This document shows, in pieces, positions 57,201 to 60,769 of a stretch of DNA of 64,000 bases (its first letter is position 1; each line of letters starts with the position of its first letter). The notes under the pieces are model-generated. The model worked only from the letters and a program-made list of their open reading frames with translations. It ran no database searches and had not been told where the DNA came from. The translations under genes were made by a program, and so were the position numbers. Source of the stretch: Hofstenia miamia. Taxonomy: Eukaryota > Xenacoelomorpha > Acoela. Where the stretch lies: positions 564,452-628,451 of the forward strand of contig SCFE01000074.1 in assembly GCA_004352715.1 (NCBI GenBank), written 5' to 3'.

Positions 57201-57643
57201 AGTACTTCTTGTTCACTAGGTGAAACCAATCTTTTACGGCTTTTCAAAAACTCAACAAATTCTTCATATTGAAAATTCCCATTTTTAATAGACAGCCAAA
57301 TTTCCCTCTCTACAAACGAATGAGCATATTTACAAAGCTTCTTTATCTGAAGTTTCTTGCATTCACGTCCACTATTACGACTGAAACAAAAGTTAATATC
57401 GGGATATTTATGAGGAAGTGGCTTGACTAAGAAATATTTTTCTTCATTTTTTACAACTAAACTATCCATAGCACAATCATGCATAAAATTCTCTCTTAAA
57501 TCATAACACATTTTACGACTTGTCCATTTAATGCACTTTCTGCATCTCAAATCGAACTCACCAAAGCGGTTGTATAATTGATCATTCTTTAAATTAGCTT
57601 TTGAGTTTTCTGGTGACCACTTAAATTTACGTGACTTTGTCAT
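14950..57643 (-). CDS. HELZ2: HELZ2/HELZ-like zinc-finger RNA helicase, 11 exons seen, 3' part missing
   Basis: Predicted cytoplasmic/nuclear SF1 (Upf1-like) RNA helicase of the HELZ/HELZ2/MOV10 group. The reconstructed 918-residue N-terminal part has CCCH fingers at C86-C95-C104-H108 and C290-C299-C307-H311. A C2H2 finger lies at C360-C363-H376-H382 and a third CCCH at C412-C420-C425-H429. HELZ/MOV10-like beta domains follow (FGTYRQSVVFDFG; MISEDTPEGRI). Next come Walker A GPFGMGKT (about 834-841) and motif Ia VCTRSN-SGADLYLTEYL, which aligns with HELZ CTHSNSAADLY. Ten introns are GT-AG with agreeing phases. The order of fingers favours HELZ2 over HELZ. Exons lie at 57643-56665, 56620-56535, 53930-53755, 50627-50441, 37901-37758, 36927-36748, 33061-32859, 19655-19394, 19346-19168, 18165-17962 and 15105-14950. 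A short exon between 50441 and 37901 may be missing. Motifs II-VI are not in view. Confidence 0.85.
15640..15935. repeat. Copy of the gacccg-rich MITE family
   Basis: Aligns over most of its length with 30770-31020. Shared blocks include gattactagtataat/gattgctagtataac, caaaaatgtttt/caaaatgttta, aaattgttcc and ttagtg(t/g)tcttcc. The gtgacccgacc and gaatgacccgcgacc ends are also shared. Its outermost terminal repeats are degraded. It sits in the HELZ2 intron between exons 10 and 11. Confidence 0.6.
15945..17940. other. Rest of HELZ2 intron 10, no gene recognised
   Basis: AT-rich. The plus-strand frame 16703-17020 (105 codons, Cys-rich) has no recognisable domain and starts in a short segment resembling other gctcgaatcgg-type repeats here. 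It is not called as a gene. Confidence 0.4.
17962..18165 (-). CDS. HELZ2: HELZ2-like exon 10 (Q-motif and Walker A)
   Basis: 204 bp, acceptor aaattttag|GTCGATT, donor AACAG|GTCTTC, phase 2 at both ends. It begins the SF1 helicase core: LDDKQRHLVKNI (Q-like motif, L-N-x-x-Q), PLLVYGPFGMGKTFTLSQAI (Walker A with Lys-Thr), and KILVCTRSN (motif Ia start). Confidence 0.92.
18633..19041. repeat. MITE-like element with 11-bp terminal inverted repeats
   Basis: Perfect inverted ends aaatcctcgtg (18633-18643) and cacgaggattt (19031-19041). Inside are the direct motifs tgtataagccgcacccc (18659) and tgtataagccgcatccc (18972), with a related gtgtataaggcgcatcc near 18715. No coding capacity. It lies in HELZ2 intron 9. 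DNA-transposon derivative; superfamily not determined. Confidence 0.65.
19168..19346 (-). CDS. HELZ2: HELZ2-like exon 9
   Basis: 179 bp after a 47-bp intron. Acceptor ttttttcag|GTGTTC, donor CTTTT|GTAAGC, phases 0 and 2. Encodes VFKVLKSEISNCQNFRADIQ, then FQVNDVLFAKM and LKFLFPSPSKFE. This matches the VQFQLNRxxxxxM ... VLFP region just before the helicase core in MOV10/HELZ. Confidence 0.85.
19394..19655 (-). CDS. HELZ2: HELZ2-like exon 8
   Basis: 262 bp, acceptor aattttag|ATACAATG, donor GATGAG|GTATTA, phases 2 and 0. Encodes YNVETEIKIIDN, GIFLHIPFCSMISEDTPEGR, LFEAKFSSKK and YLVAEITDE. It aligns in order with the HELZ stretch KYNVKGQ ... SEDTLAGRL ... KVYEA ... IFLRLS. A nearer-looking acceptor at 19669 (ttttttcag) was rejected because it breaks the phase with exon 7. 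Confidence 0.85.
19870..19935 (+). repeat. hAT-type transposon terminus remnant
   Basis: aggcggctcgtacgtgtaag followed by caaggcaagctgtgcttgcc resembles the common hAT end CAGTGGCGGCTCGTxxxT with its short inner palindrome (ggcaagc...gcttgcc). No partner end was found, and the downstream minus-strand ORF (19945-20283) is unrecognised. Confidence 0.4.
20290..21020. other. No recognisable gene
   Basis: AT-rich sequence in the 13.2-kb HELZ2 intron, upstream of the P/THAP9-like pseudogene. No domain seen. P-element terminal repeats could lie here but were not identified. Confidence 0.4.
21163..21803. mobile_element. hAT-type MITE inserted in the THAP domain
   Basis: 641 bp starting cagagatgg and ending ccattactg, so the ends pair as CAGAGATGG/CAGTAATGG. 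It is flanked by an imperfect 8-bp target duplication, gtatgtgc (21155-21162) and ttatgtgc (21804-21811). Removing it rejoins the THAP frame exactly (..SLRRMMYV before, NNNSIVCTAHF after). It contains several tcgggt/acccga stretches (21180-21290 and 21680-21770), related in style to the other gacccg-rich repeats. CAG...CTG ends plus an 8-bp duplication are hAT hallmarks. No transposase inside. Confidence 0.75.
21773..22762. repeat. Artefactual 990-bp duplicate, copy 1
   Basis: Appears identical to 22764-23753, with a single n between. Both copies hold the same part of the P/THAP9-like pseudogene. Read as an assembler join in which overlapping contig ends were not merged; it is probably not a biological tandem duplication. 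Confidence 0.85.
22764..23753. repeat. Artefactual 990-bp duplicate, copy 2
   Basis: Starts directly after the single n at 22763 with gtacagttc, as copy 1 does at 21773. It ends at gttgaatgt before the coding continuation ctttcag. Only one copy should exist in the P/THAP9-like pseudogene. Confidence 0.85.
25160..26050. other. No recognisable gene; end holds a duplicated contig overlap
   Basis: AT-rich. Bases 25864-26050 recur at 27062-27248 next to the single n at 27061. A 73-codon plus-strand frame (25686-25907) shows no domain. Confidence 0.5.
26400..28760 (+). mobile_element. LINE remnant (CR1-like), endonuclease + RT + tail
   Basis: Plus-strand pieces in several frames. End of endonuclease: PIIIGGELNRLDLNLLL (about 27022-27080, the G-D-x-N strand with D lost) and SDYRALILTPKN (about 27375-27435, SDH changed to SDY). 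Linker: SLSDRDRTWITPKMKYLV (about 27620). RT: GIGITSLLARIFEAIIHKSY (about 28180, the YRPIS-x-x-x-L-x-x-x-F-E block) and ALDTIDQESAPAIFNNFIES for the palm A area. Post-palm: CAKLLGILMQRNLKWDGHIE (28550-28615), HQLKQGKIPNND and IIRSSLEYAAL (28650-28730). The YADD box was not seen. The upstream part (26590-27030) is tentatively the rest of the endonuclease. Confidence 0.75.
27062..27248. repeat. Duplicate of 25864-26050 from an alternative contig
   Basis: 187 bp repeated after the single n at 27061. It then continues straight into ttggtggagaactg, which also precedes the n (27031-27060). The second contig therefore lacks about 980 bp (26051-27030) present in the first. Confidence 0.85.
28747..29118 (+). 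CDS. Unidentified ORF downstream of LINE
   Basis: 123-codon open frame starting inside the LINE tail. I do not recognise it. From about codon 10 it has NCEYENAMATANCDHCMNEG (a Cys-rich stretch with C-x2-C), then a Trp/His/Tyr-rich region (KYHDWQ, HKWDEKYAGKFDLLPDYARA), and a hydrophobic C-terminus that could be a membrane segment (LLIFLFDKICTFIFILCIF). The amino-acid composition is more protein-like than neighbouring chance frames. It could be part of another mobile element or a host exon. Low confidence. Confidence 0.25.
   Translation: MHWNKEKIIFRNCEYENAMATANCDHCMNEGKYHDWQSIQMQMSHSLHHLITQQLATINYEQRNKHKWDEKYAGKFDLLPDYARAYEILWTARFLLIFLFDKICTFIFILCIFRHYCSRKTRK
29120..30735. other. No recognisable gene; hAT-like end near 29555-29600
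   Basis: AT-rich intronic sequence. At 29555-29600 tcaaagggggcggcggcgat and gccatgggccctcg form an abrupt G/C-rich patch of the type seen at hAT-like termini. No coding domain seen. Confidence 0.4.
30740..31053. mobile_element. MITE, gacccg family, 19-bp terminal inverted repeats
   Basis: 314-bp element with ends caggatgggaaatgggtca (30740-30758) and tgacccatttcccacactg (31035-31053). They are inverted copies with two mismatches. Inside are gacccgacccgtctaa and gagtgacccgcaag motifs. Non-coding. The diverged relative at 15640-15935 aligns through the interior. CAG/CTG ends suggest hAT. A clear 8-bp target duplication is not visible. Confidence 0.7.
31060..32850. other. No recognisable gene
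   Basis: AT-rich part of HELZ2 intron 7. No domain-bearing frame, no terminal repeats recognised. A 65-codon minus-strand frame at 32200-32397 has no recognised domain. Confidence 0.4.
32859..33061 (-). CDS. HELZ2: HELZ2-like exon 7
   Basis: 203 bp, acceptor attatcttag|GTAATT, donor TCAAA|GTATGC, phases 0 and 2. NVYKDSLLKLIQMEHYAFKN corresponds to the NYKxRFHxLLxLEE segment of MOV10/HELZ. The reading frame continues open past the donor for 22 codons, but only the splice joins correctly to ELSK|YNVETE in exon 8. A mariner deletion derivative starts 33 bp upstream of the acceptor side. Confidence 0.85.
33097..33839 (+). mobile_element. mariner-type element, internally deleted, 33-bp TIRs
   Basis: 743 bp between TA dinucleotides. 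Terminal inverted repeats 33097-33129 and 33807-33839 (start cagggtggcccacaaaaa) differ at one base. It encodes the N-terminal part of a mariner-like transposase and a short stretch of 3' sequence only. The DDE/D catalytic domain is deleted, so it can move only in trans, if at all. It is young-looking compared with other copies (TIRs almost identical, ORF open). It lies in HELZ2 intron 6, 33 bp from the splice acceptor of exon 7. Confidence 0.9.
33218..33664 (+). CDS. mariner-like transposase, N-terminal DNA-binding part only
   Basis: 148 residues. FSTKSVILTQRTFRREFPGR and KTITNIVEKFRNTGSV form the first helix-turn-helix region (DUF4817-like). A GR-x-x-TVRTPENVQAVREHL linker follows, then SPRKSTRRLSQEIGISRATV, the second helix-turn-helix. 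It ends at TGA 33662-33664 after DVNKRERVEFSAA, where an intact transposase would continue into the catalytic domain. About 60% of the protein is missing because of an internal deletion. Could still act as a DNA-binding-only product if expressed (inference). Confidence 0.85.
   Translation: MDVVHQFSVHERTKILESYFSTKSVILTQRTFRREFPGRKVPCRKTITNIVEKFRNTGSVGNDNKGHSGRQVTVRTPENVQAVREHLEQSPRKSTRRLSQEIGISRATVQRIIHNDLKLFPYKVQILQKQTDVNKRERVEFSAARCLD
34030..34315 (+). mobile_element. LINE 3'-end fragment
   Basis: The frame at about 34040-34130 reads AAFKTWNLLPTKIKVIEKT, then SFLRKNIFL. This is the W-N-x-L-P ... F-K-x-x-L-x-x-x-L end of CR1/jockey-like ORF2 proteins. A 3' UTR-like TG/TA-rich segment follows (gtaatttatgtaatttgtgt). 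No upstream RT. Typical 5'-truncated insertion. Confidence 0.55.
34502..34775. repeat. (TA)n with embedded assembly gap (n at 34520-34767)
   Basis: TA dinucleotide repeat on both sides of a 248-n gap. The gap most likely reflects failure to assemble the repeat. Confidence 0.9.
34776..34830 (+). repeat. hAT-type terminus
   Basis: cagtggcggtccgtcctttg followed by an imperfect hairpin (gaggccaatgaggactggcctc) is a typical hAT transposon 5' end (CAGTGGCGG-C-x-C-x-T). It directly abuts the (TA)n. The matching right end was not found. Confidence 0.5.
34835..35970. other. No recognisable gene
   Basis: AT-rich part of HELZ2 intron 6, probably the interior of the non-coding element whose end is at 34776. 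No domain-bearing frame. Confidence 0.4.
35979..36022 (+). repeat. G-rich transposon terminus, pair with 63582
   Basis: cagaggcgcacccagagagg followed by a G-run. The first 15 bases are identical to 63582-63596, and both continue into G-rich sequence. Looks like a shared DNA-transposon (hAT-like) end. Confidence 0.55.
36042..36326. repeat. (TA)n / (TACATA)n with assembly gap (n at 36098-36306)
   Basis: TA-type microsatellite on both sides of a 209-n gap. Apparent ORFs through it only reflect the n run and the Tyr-Ile repeat of (TA)n. Confidence 0.9.
36408..36525 (+). repeat. Dispersed repeat, related to 6690-6835
   Basis: See the copy at 6690-6835 (opposite strand). Shared blocks tagatttcactatgact, ggaaatgatatctaccaa, tttaataaacacg. 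Confidence 0.6.
36748..36927 (-). CDS. HELZ2: HELZ2-like exon 6
   Basis: 180 bp, acceptor atttatag|GTGGAA, donor TTCAAG|GTTAGT, phase 0. Encodes EFKANIPFGTYRQSVVFDFG followed by KWPKLEKCLLVDIG. The GTxRQxxVFDFGxxPxL pattern is the conserved pre-helicase block of HELZ, HELZ2 and MOV10. Confidence 0.85.
37758..37901 (-). CDS. HELZ2: HELZ2-like exon 5
   Basis: 144 bp, acceptor ttatttttag|AAATGT, donor GTTGTG|GTTAGT, phase 0 at both ends. Encodes KCQALEKVALLRENVRHRFF, then an NSSNAHTQVSPGK loop and YYVV. This matches the HELZ-family domain before the GTxxQxxVFDFG block. The expected Trp-containing strand just before it is not present in exon 4, so a small exon within the 12.5-kb intron may have been missed. 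Confidence 0.75.
37905..40650. other. No recognisable gene
   Basis: AT-rich left part of the 12.5-kb HELZ2 intron 4. No domain seen on either strand. A missing short HELZ2 exon could be anywhere between here and 50440. Confidence 0.4.
42380..42790 (+). pseudogene. LINE RT palm segment
   Basis: 136-codon frame holding motif A (DFSKAFNTVNHHILL) and the LHQGSLLGPILFIMYIDDLK block. YADD follows in the next frame after a frameshift near 42760. Part of the LINE at 40680-43500. Confidence 0.8.
43044..43493 (+). pseudogene. LINE ORF2 C-terminal segment
   Basis: 149-codon frame with ILSVLNYVSPVFVRLNDKF, then the conserved LRQVRNRAQRIIKC (R-x-x-N-R-A-x-R-I-I) and an LKLFKAAFVQDYLLNYIM-type tail of LINE ORF2. 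Ends at TAA 43491-43493. Confidence 0.75.
43765..44135. repeat. Possible MITE with aattcgaatcc inverted repeats
   Basis: Left part: caaattcgaatccaaatcta and ggattctaattcgaatac. Right part: gattcgaattaggattcgga and cggattggaattcgaa. The motifs are inverted relative to each other around an AT-rich centre. Non-coding. The exact ends were not established. Confidence 0.4.
44265..44395. repeat. gacccg-rich repeat fragment
   Basis: gtgacccgacagacccggat ... gactcggtgacccgcaag resembles the ends of the MITE family at 15640 and 30740, with a truncated interior. Confidence 0.45.
44970..45014. repeat. (TA)n microsatellite
   Basis: About 22 TA units without interruption. Confidence 0.95.
45015..46190. 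other. No recognisable gene
   Basis: AT-rich intronic sequence with no domain-bearing frame. Confidence 0.4.
46198..47372 (-). mobile_element. mariner element, GC-rich, decayed transposase
   Basis: A block clearly richer in G+C than everything around it. The minus-strand frame at 47133-46918 reads VKRWAARFRD, EDAPRTGRPTTATDKSVVEQ and FEEISAEVGIS, the mariner N-terminal helix-turn-helix region. 46905-46489 in another frame reads KRQCSEWRSPVCPRPTK and LPGTTVNGVVY (the M-E-W-x-x-P-x-S-P-x-P-K and G-T-x-x-N-x-x-Y blocks). The tail to 46283 reads WEVLGHPAYCAQRAY and KTAWKISSKTF (the W-E-x-L-x-H-P-P-Y-S-P-D-L block with D lost). Catalytic Asp residues are mutated. Candidate ends: gggtgattaaaaaatgct (46204) and an imperfect inverse agcatcaaaaaatcatt (47357). 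Confidence 0.75.
46283..47215 (-). pseudogene. mariner transposase pseudogene
   Basis: Coding remnant of the element at 46198-47372, covering both the DNA-binding and DDE domains in about three frames. Several plus-strand ORFs over the same stretch (for example 46315-46824) are antisense shadows produced by the high GC content. GC content and codon use differ from the LINE and HELZ2 sequences nearby, consistent with an origin elsewhere. Confidence 0.7.
47395..47970. other. No recognisable gene; G-run at 47411-47421
   Basis: AT-rich. A run of 11-12 G follows ggatcgggaga near 47400. The 3' LTR of the neighbouring Gypsy element was expected here but not found. Confidence 0.45.
47976..48638 (-). 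pseudogene. Gypsy RT start fused to integrase by deletion
   Basis: 220-codon open frame. It starts with the RT finger block VEKRNGDIHLTLDTKNLNK, then changes abruptly to pre-integrase sequence (YIMNRWPEHSKNIS, ELHVLKGLFMF). The zinc-binding region HILKTLHPAHLGIEKTKKLV and SLFWPGIHYSIDKDC follows (H-x4-H, C), and finally the first catalytic Asp strand IELDIADIDGESFLVAIDYY of the integrase core. The second catalytic Asp and the Glu are missing. The open frame across the junction shows the deletion was in phase. Confidence 0.75.
48942..49140 (-). pseudogene. Gypsy protease C-terminal part
   Basis: Frame with SIASLTAYGGENVPVYGKFS, the strand block downstream of the active-site DTG in retroelement aspartic proteases (L-x-x-Y-G-G-x-x-x-P-V-x-G). 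The active-site part was not located. Confidence 0.55.
49305..49505 (-). pseudogene. Gypsy gag zinc knuckle
   Basis: 66-codon frame with CRQCGRYHLSRQC (C-x2-C-x4-H-x4-C zinc knuckle) followed by CPACGKQCLKC, a second knuckle-like motif with an N-x-F-A-x-C end. Nucleocapsid part of the Gypsy element. Confidence 0.75.
49536..50063 (-). pseudogene. Gypsy gag-like protein
   Basis: 175-codon frame starting 9 bp after the LTR. It has a capsid-like helical region (RCLNSFDQFLQTSKMD, NVNIAILLRCIGEQFNVI, RKFKTVVQKFDKY-type, RNGLTIDQFVNMVRTKA). This layout is typical of Gypsy gag proteins where a W-x-x-x-x-x-F-x-x-Y/F helix is followed by a F-x-x-R-x-Q/T region. The frame then breaks before the zinc-knuckle part. 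Confidence 0.7.
50072..50255 (-). repeat. 5' LTR of the Gypsy element
   Basis: Minus-strand sequence begins TGTAACACGTTATGG and ends AAAATTACA, i.e. inverted 5-bp termini TGTAA/TTACA with TG...CA ends. It contains a TATAAATA box-like sequence (about 50147-50154). The gag start region follows about 9 bp after it, with a tggtgacag sequence at the place of the primer-binding region. No second copy seen for comparison. Confidence 0.65.
50441..50627 (-). CDS. HELZ2: HELZ2-like exon 4 (third CCCH finger)
   Basis: 187 bp, acceptor tgatttag|TTTTGAA, donor GATGTA|GTGAGT, phases 2 and 0. FEEGRCKLKSCPCAHGEEML completes the CCCH finger begun in exon 3 (C-x7-C-x4-C-x3-H). The helix LQEWIERFEIREMM follows; the equivalent position in HELZ/HELZ2 is an E-W-x-E-R helix. 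Confidence 0.85.
50640..51200. other. No recognisable gene
   Basis: AT-rich part of HELZ2 intron 3, no domain seen. Confidence 0.4.
51201..51450. repeat. (TA)n with assembly gap (n at 51235-51446)
   Basis: TA repeat and attg run into a 212-n gap, which resumes with attg. Confidence 0.9.
51455..52890. other. Otherwise no recognisable gene
   Basis: AT-rich part of HELZ2 intron 3 apart from the terminus at 52130. Frames such as 52619-52846 show no domain. Confidence 0.35.
52130..52185 (-). repeat. G/C-rich transposon terminus
   Basis: On the plus strand acggggggcaagaggggcag ctgccccccttt contains a palindromic ggggcagctgcccc. It resembles hAT-like ends that combine a G-run with a short hairpin. 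The partner end was not found. Confidence 0.4.
52898..53306. mobile_element. hAT-type MITE with 8-bp target duplication
   Basis: 409 bp, ends tagggatg (52898-52905) and catcccta (53299-53306), with subterminal gaatccag / ctggatcc in inverted order. Flanks ctaaaata (52890-52897) and ctgaaata (53307-53314) match at 7 of 8 bases, an 8-bp target duplication. Internal tatccggtaa / atctggtatccggc repeats. Non-coding. Lies in HELZ2 intron 3. Confidence 0.75.
53755..53930 (-). CDS. HELZ2: HELZ2-like exon 3 (C2H2 finger)
   Basis: 176 bp, acceptor ctttttag|GGTCAA, donor AAATC|GTATGT, phases 0 and 2. Encodes the C2H2 finger NFCSFCDVQFREQAQLEEHI...H, then RQWHFEPPPRVKDVLSLKKC. It ends at the first Cys of the third CCCH finger. 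Confidence 0.85.
54640..55700 (+). mobile_element. LINE remnant (RT segment and tail), strongly decayed
   Basis: Plus strand in HELZ2 intron 2. At about 54700-54800 the frame reads KHLGFDTTFTNRISSYLFDC then EQYVRLQTPASS (the G-F-x-x-x-x-x-x-W-I-x-S-Y-L-x-x-R-x-Q-x-V block). SSGLPQGSTIG (54808-54840) stands for GVPQGSxLG. The tail (about 55150-55700) has weak similarity to jockey-like ORF2 ends. No YADD seen; multiple stops. A family different from the CR1-like copies elsewhere is likely. Confidence 0.6.
55705..56530. other. No recognisable gene; short gggtcggattggg repeat near 56035
   Basis: AT-rich. cattcgggtcggattgggtt at 56032-56051 is a trace of the gacccg-rich repeat family. Confidence 0.4.
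56535..56620 (-). CDS. HELZ2: HELZ2-like exon 2
   Basis: 86-bp exon after a 44-bp intron. The acceptor is agtgtag|TCAATAG, which restores the frame (phase 1), and the donor is ACTTCT|GTACGT (phase 0). It encodes NSVKEYIAKWRENAEG and a Ser/His/Asp/Thr-rich tail, linking the second CCCH finger to the C2H2 finger. The alternative acceptor atttag|TGTAG a few bases upstream gives an in-frame stop and was not used. Confidence 0.75.
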
Positions 57644-57678
57644 TTTAAATAGAAAGAATAACAACGAATCCAAGCCGT
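56665..57678 (-). CDS. HELZ2: HELZ2-like exon 1 (coding from 57643)
   Basis: Encodes residues 1-326 plus one base. The start chosen is ATG at 57643 (MTKSRKFKWSPENSK). An upstream in-frame Met at 57730 lies before a good acceptor (ttacttttcag at about 57689-57679), so the region above 57678 is probably intron after a 5' UTR exon not identified here. Two CCCH fingers: C86-x8-C95-x8-C104-x3-H108 and C290-x8-C299-x7-C307-x3-H311. Other Cys pairs (CRKC 34-37, CNTC 232-235) may bind metal too. A Ser/Arg/Lys-rich linker lies at about 175-200. The donor is AAAC|GTAAGT, phase 1. Confidence 0.85.
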
Positions 57679-57689
57679 CTGAAAAGTAA

Positions 57690-59550
57690 CAATATATGAA
57701 AAATAAATACAAAATTTGTTCTAAGCTCATTATTAAATAAGAAATTGCTTAGTTGTTATCAAACAACTCAGAGCAACACGACCAAAACATAATATGCACA
57801 TTATAAGTTTACGCATGTGTGGTCTTTCTACAAAATTTGCCACTTAAATGGACTCCTTATAGCATTGTGGAAGCTTTGATACACATTCTATGAAAAAATA
57901 GTAAGAATCCTCCCGCTTCTTTATTACGTGCACACCTATTAAAAGTTTCAGAGAGGAAGTCTCTTCTGTTCCCCGTGAATTAAAATGGTCACAAGCGGAG
58001 CTTGCTATTTCTGAAAGGCATATTACTAGAATAGGATTTTGAGCTCAAATAAAATTAGAAGAACCTGATATTTTGTATCTTTCCCACATTTTTAAGTACT
58101 TTTTGTCCGCACAATACGGGAGCCATTCTAACTTTACTTATTTAGATTCAACAAAAATATCAATAGTCTAAGTTAAATTAGCTTATAACTCTTGCTTTAT
58201 AATGATTGCTAGATTGTTATAGTAATGCCATGCTTGAAAAACCCTACTGCTATGATTTCATGAAAAGTTTAGTAATATTCATTTAGCTTGTGCCCAAAAA
58301 AACATCTATTTTAGGAAATTCTAAATCTTCTTAGTTTTTGTATGCTATGATTTTTTGCATATTTTAGTTGCTATGTGAAGAAGAAAAAAAGCTATATTAA
58401 CTTTACGATTCCAGGAATTTAAATTTAATATATATGAAGAGTCAGGAGTTAGATACAATTAAAAATCCCAATGAAACCTTAAATATAGATGAGATTTTTC
58501 AATTTTGCAGAAAACATTGATGTAACAGTAGGTGAGTTAAAAGAAGAATTTTGAATCTTAAAAGTTCTACTAGCTATTAGGAAGAGGAAGTGCAGTTTGG
58601 TTCATTGAGCAGATTTTGGGCTTTTATTTCCAATAAAATAAACAATCCAGTGGGGAGAGGGCCATCTCGAAACATTATTCATACAAATTTTGGTGCACCA
58701 AATCATGTACAGGTTGTGAAATAACCTTATTCTATAAATATATTTATGGATGAAATCTTAGAGGATTACTTTCGTTACACAAAACTGTAAACTTAACAAA
58801 AGTTAGTGGGACCGATTCATTTAGAGTTGCATTCAATTTATTGGAAGCATATAGATGTAGATTGTATATAGTAGCTGGAGTTCATAAGGTACATGATTGC
58901 AGTTTAGAAAAACGAAGTTTACTAGTTTTTTAGGTTAACATGATGAAGAAAAGATTTGTATAATTTAGGCGACTTTCTAGATCAAGGTGAATGAAATGAT
59001 AACGATAAATGTAGTTCAATTCGTTATATATGCGAAACTTTTCCTCAAACATAAATCACTCTTATCTTCTTCATCCTAAACTGACAATCAATGAGTAGCT
59101 AATAAAATATCGCGATGGTGTTTGAATATATTACAGTTGAGCTTGGGGCAGGCTGCCTACAAGTTATCTGCGGACGGTGGTTACTGCTTGAGCAGTTGGG
59201 CTAGGAGCCGTGCGCCCGAAACATAACCAAACAATGCAAATTTGCACATAGTTATGTAAACGTGTACGAAGGCATAAATTCAGTTAATTATAGCAGATAT
59301 GAAGTGATATGCGTTTTTCTATTTATGGTTGTATAGATAATGGTATTTCGTTTGCTTAGATCTGTTTTATTCGGATGTCATATAATACTATCATAATATA
59401 TCCTTGAAAGAATAAGTCCCTAGTACAAATTGATTTTTACTCAGTGATGAGTGATTCTTGGAATAGATCTCACGAAATAACGGAAAAGTTAAGCTACAGC
59501 GGCAAATTTTCCTTTCAATATGAAGAAACCAAGATCTTTGATAATTTCAG
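57690..59550. other. HELZ2 upstream region, no gene recognised
   Basis: Upstream of HELZ2 exon 1 on the minus strand. A 5' UTR exon and promoter are expected in this direction, but no clear donor/TATA combination could be assigned. Short plus-strand protein-like stretches near 58600-58870 (for example SRFWAFISNKINNPVGRGPS) are in broken frames and unidentified. Confidence 0.4.
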
Positions 59551-60347
59551 AGTATTTGAAATCAACAATGTTTAATGTAAATTGGGGCTTTACAAAACTT
59601 GTGATTTCAGATTTCCCAGTGTTTAACTCTATATTAATTATGGCCGTCTAGTTAGAGATACTAGTGATGTCAGTATCAAGTGCAATTGGAGATTTATTGA
59701 AAATCTTGACGTCATCAGCGTACAATAGTAAAGATGAAGTTAAGCAGTGAATGGAAATGTCGTCAATAAATGCTAAAAATAATATGGGCCCAAGACAGGA
59801 CTCATGAAGCACTCCACTTAAAACAGATATTGGTTTTGATATGCAAGAGTTTTCAGAAACAACTTGAATTCGTCTACTTAGATATGAGCACAGTAATTTT
59901 AAGAAGTTGCCCCAATTTCAAATTTATTTTCAAGTTTCATTATGTGTAAATCGCGAAGGAGTCTGATAAGAACTCTTTTTAAGTCTAAATATGAACAATA
60001 AAGGGCTTTATCTGTACCAAGCATGTGCTAATTTCATTGAGATATACTAAAAATTGAGAAATGATAGAATGACCTGAACGAAATCCATGTTGATTTGATG
60101 ATATTTTATTTATAACGATAGGATATAGCGTATTTGCAATAACGTTTTCGAGTACAAGTGAAAATTTTGATAATAAACATATTGGCCGATAATTGAAAAC
60201 ATCTGATTTAGAGCCTTTTTATGGATGAGAATTATTTGAACAGTTTTCCACATTTCTGGGTTTTCACCATGGTGAATAATACATTGAAAACTTTTGAATA
60301 TATGTTCAAAAAAATTCATTTGAGTATGTTTTGGGAAAAGAATTCGA

Positions 60348-60461
60348 AATGTTATCCAATCCAAATCCTCTAGGTTTTTTCAATCAGGTAAATTGATAAA
60401 TCTATGTCATTGAACATTTTTACGTAAAAGTATACTTGTAGCATAGATTTGACACCAAAAG
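60348..60461. repeat. Contig overlap, copy with 17-bp deletion
   Basis: 114 bp that recur as 131 bp at 60463-60593 after the single n at 60462. The second copy has an extra aaatcatacgaaatttt-type segment. Interpreted as two allelic contig ends left unmerged. Confidence 0.8.
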
Positions 60462-60462
60462 N

Positions 60463-60593
60463 AATGTTATCCAATCCAAATCCTCTAGGTTTTAAATCAT
60501 ACGAAATTTTTTCAATCAGGTAAATTGATAAATCTATGTCATTGAACATTTTTACGTAAAAGTATACTTGTAGCATAGATTTGACACCAAAAG
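60463..60593. repeat. Contig overlap, full copy
   Basis: Second, longer allele of 60348-60461. Only this copy keeps the LINE reading frame EKISYDLKPRGFGLDNI. Confidence 0.8.
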
Positions 60594-60769
60594 ATCTAGC
60601 AAAAAAGTCGTTGAAAACTTGAGCAGCAGTAATTGCATTAGCACAACGAGACACTTGATTCCAATTCATTGATATGGGCAACGGATGACTTCTTGTAATA
60701 AGGAAAAACATTGATTTGTAGAAAAAGAGTAACTGGGTGAATTTAAATAGACAACTTTGTCTAATTCAA

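Larger units (their letters stand above)
59560..60760 (-). mobile_element. LINE remnant (RT), minus strand
   Basis: From 5' to 3' on the minus strand: a pre-RT block ITAAQVFNDFFARSFG (60640-60590), SIYLIEKISYDLKPRGFGLD, then WKTVQIILIHKK (about 60255-60220) and the P-I-x-x-L-x-x-x-S-K region. ISSNQHGFRSGHSIISQFLV follows (about 60108-60040), then ESCLGPILFLAFIDDISIH (about 59800-59745) and LLLYADDVKIF (59730-59700). The YADD is intact but the frames are broken. It contains an artefactual duplicated contig overlap at 60348-60593. Confidence 0.8.

Noticed and set aside
57644-57730. Upstream Met at 57730 as HELZ2 start
   Set aside because: A good splice acceptor at about 57679 lies between it and the conserved sequence, and the intervening peptide is hydrophobic and unlike HELZ2. 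The Met at 57643 is preferred.
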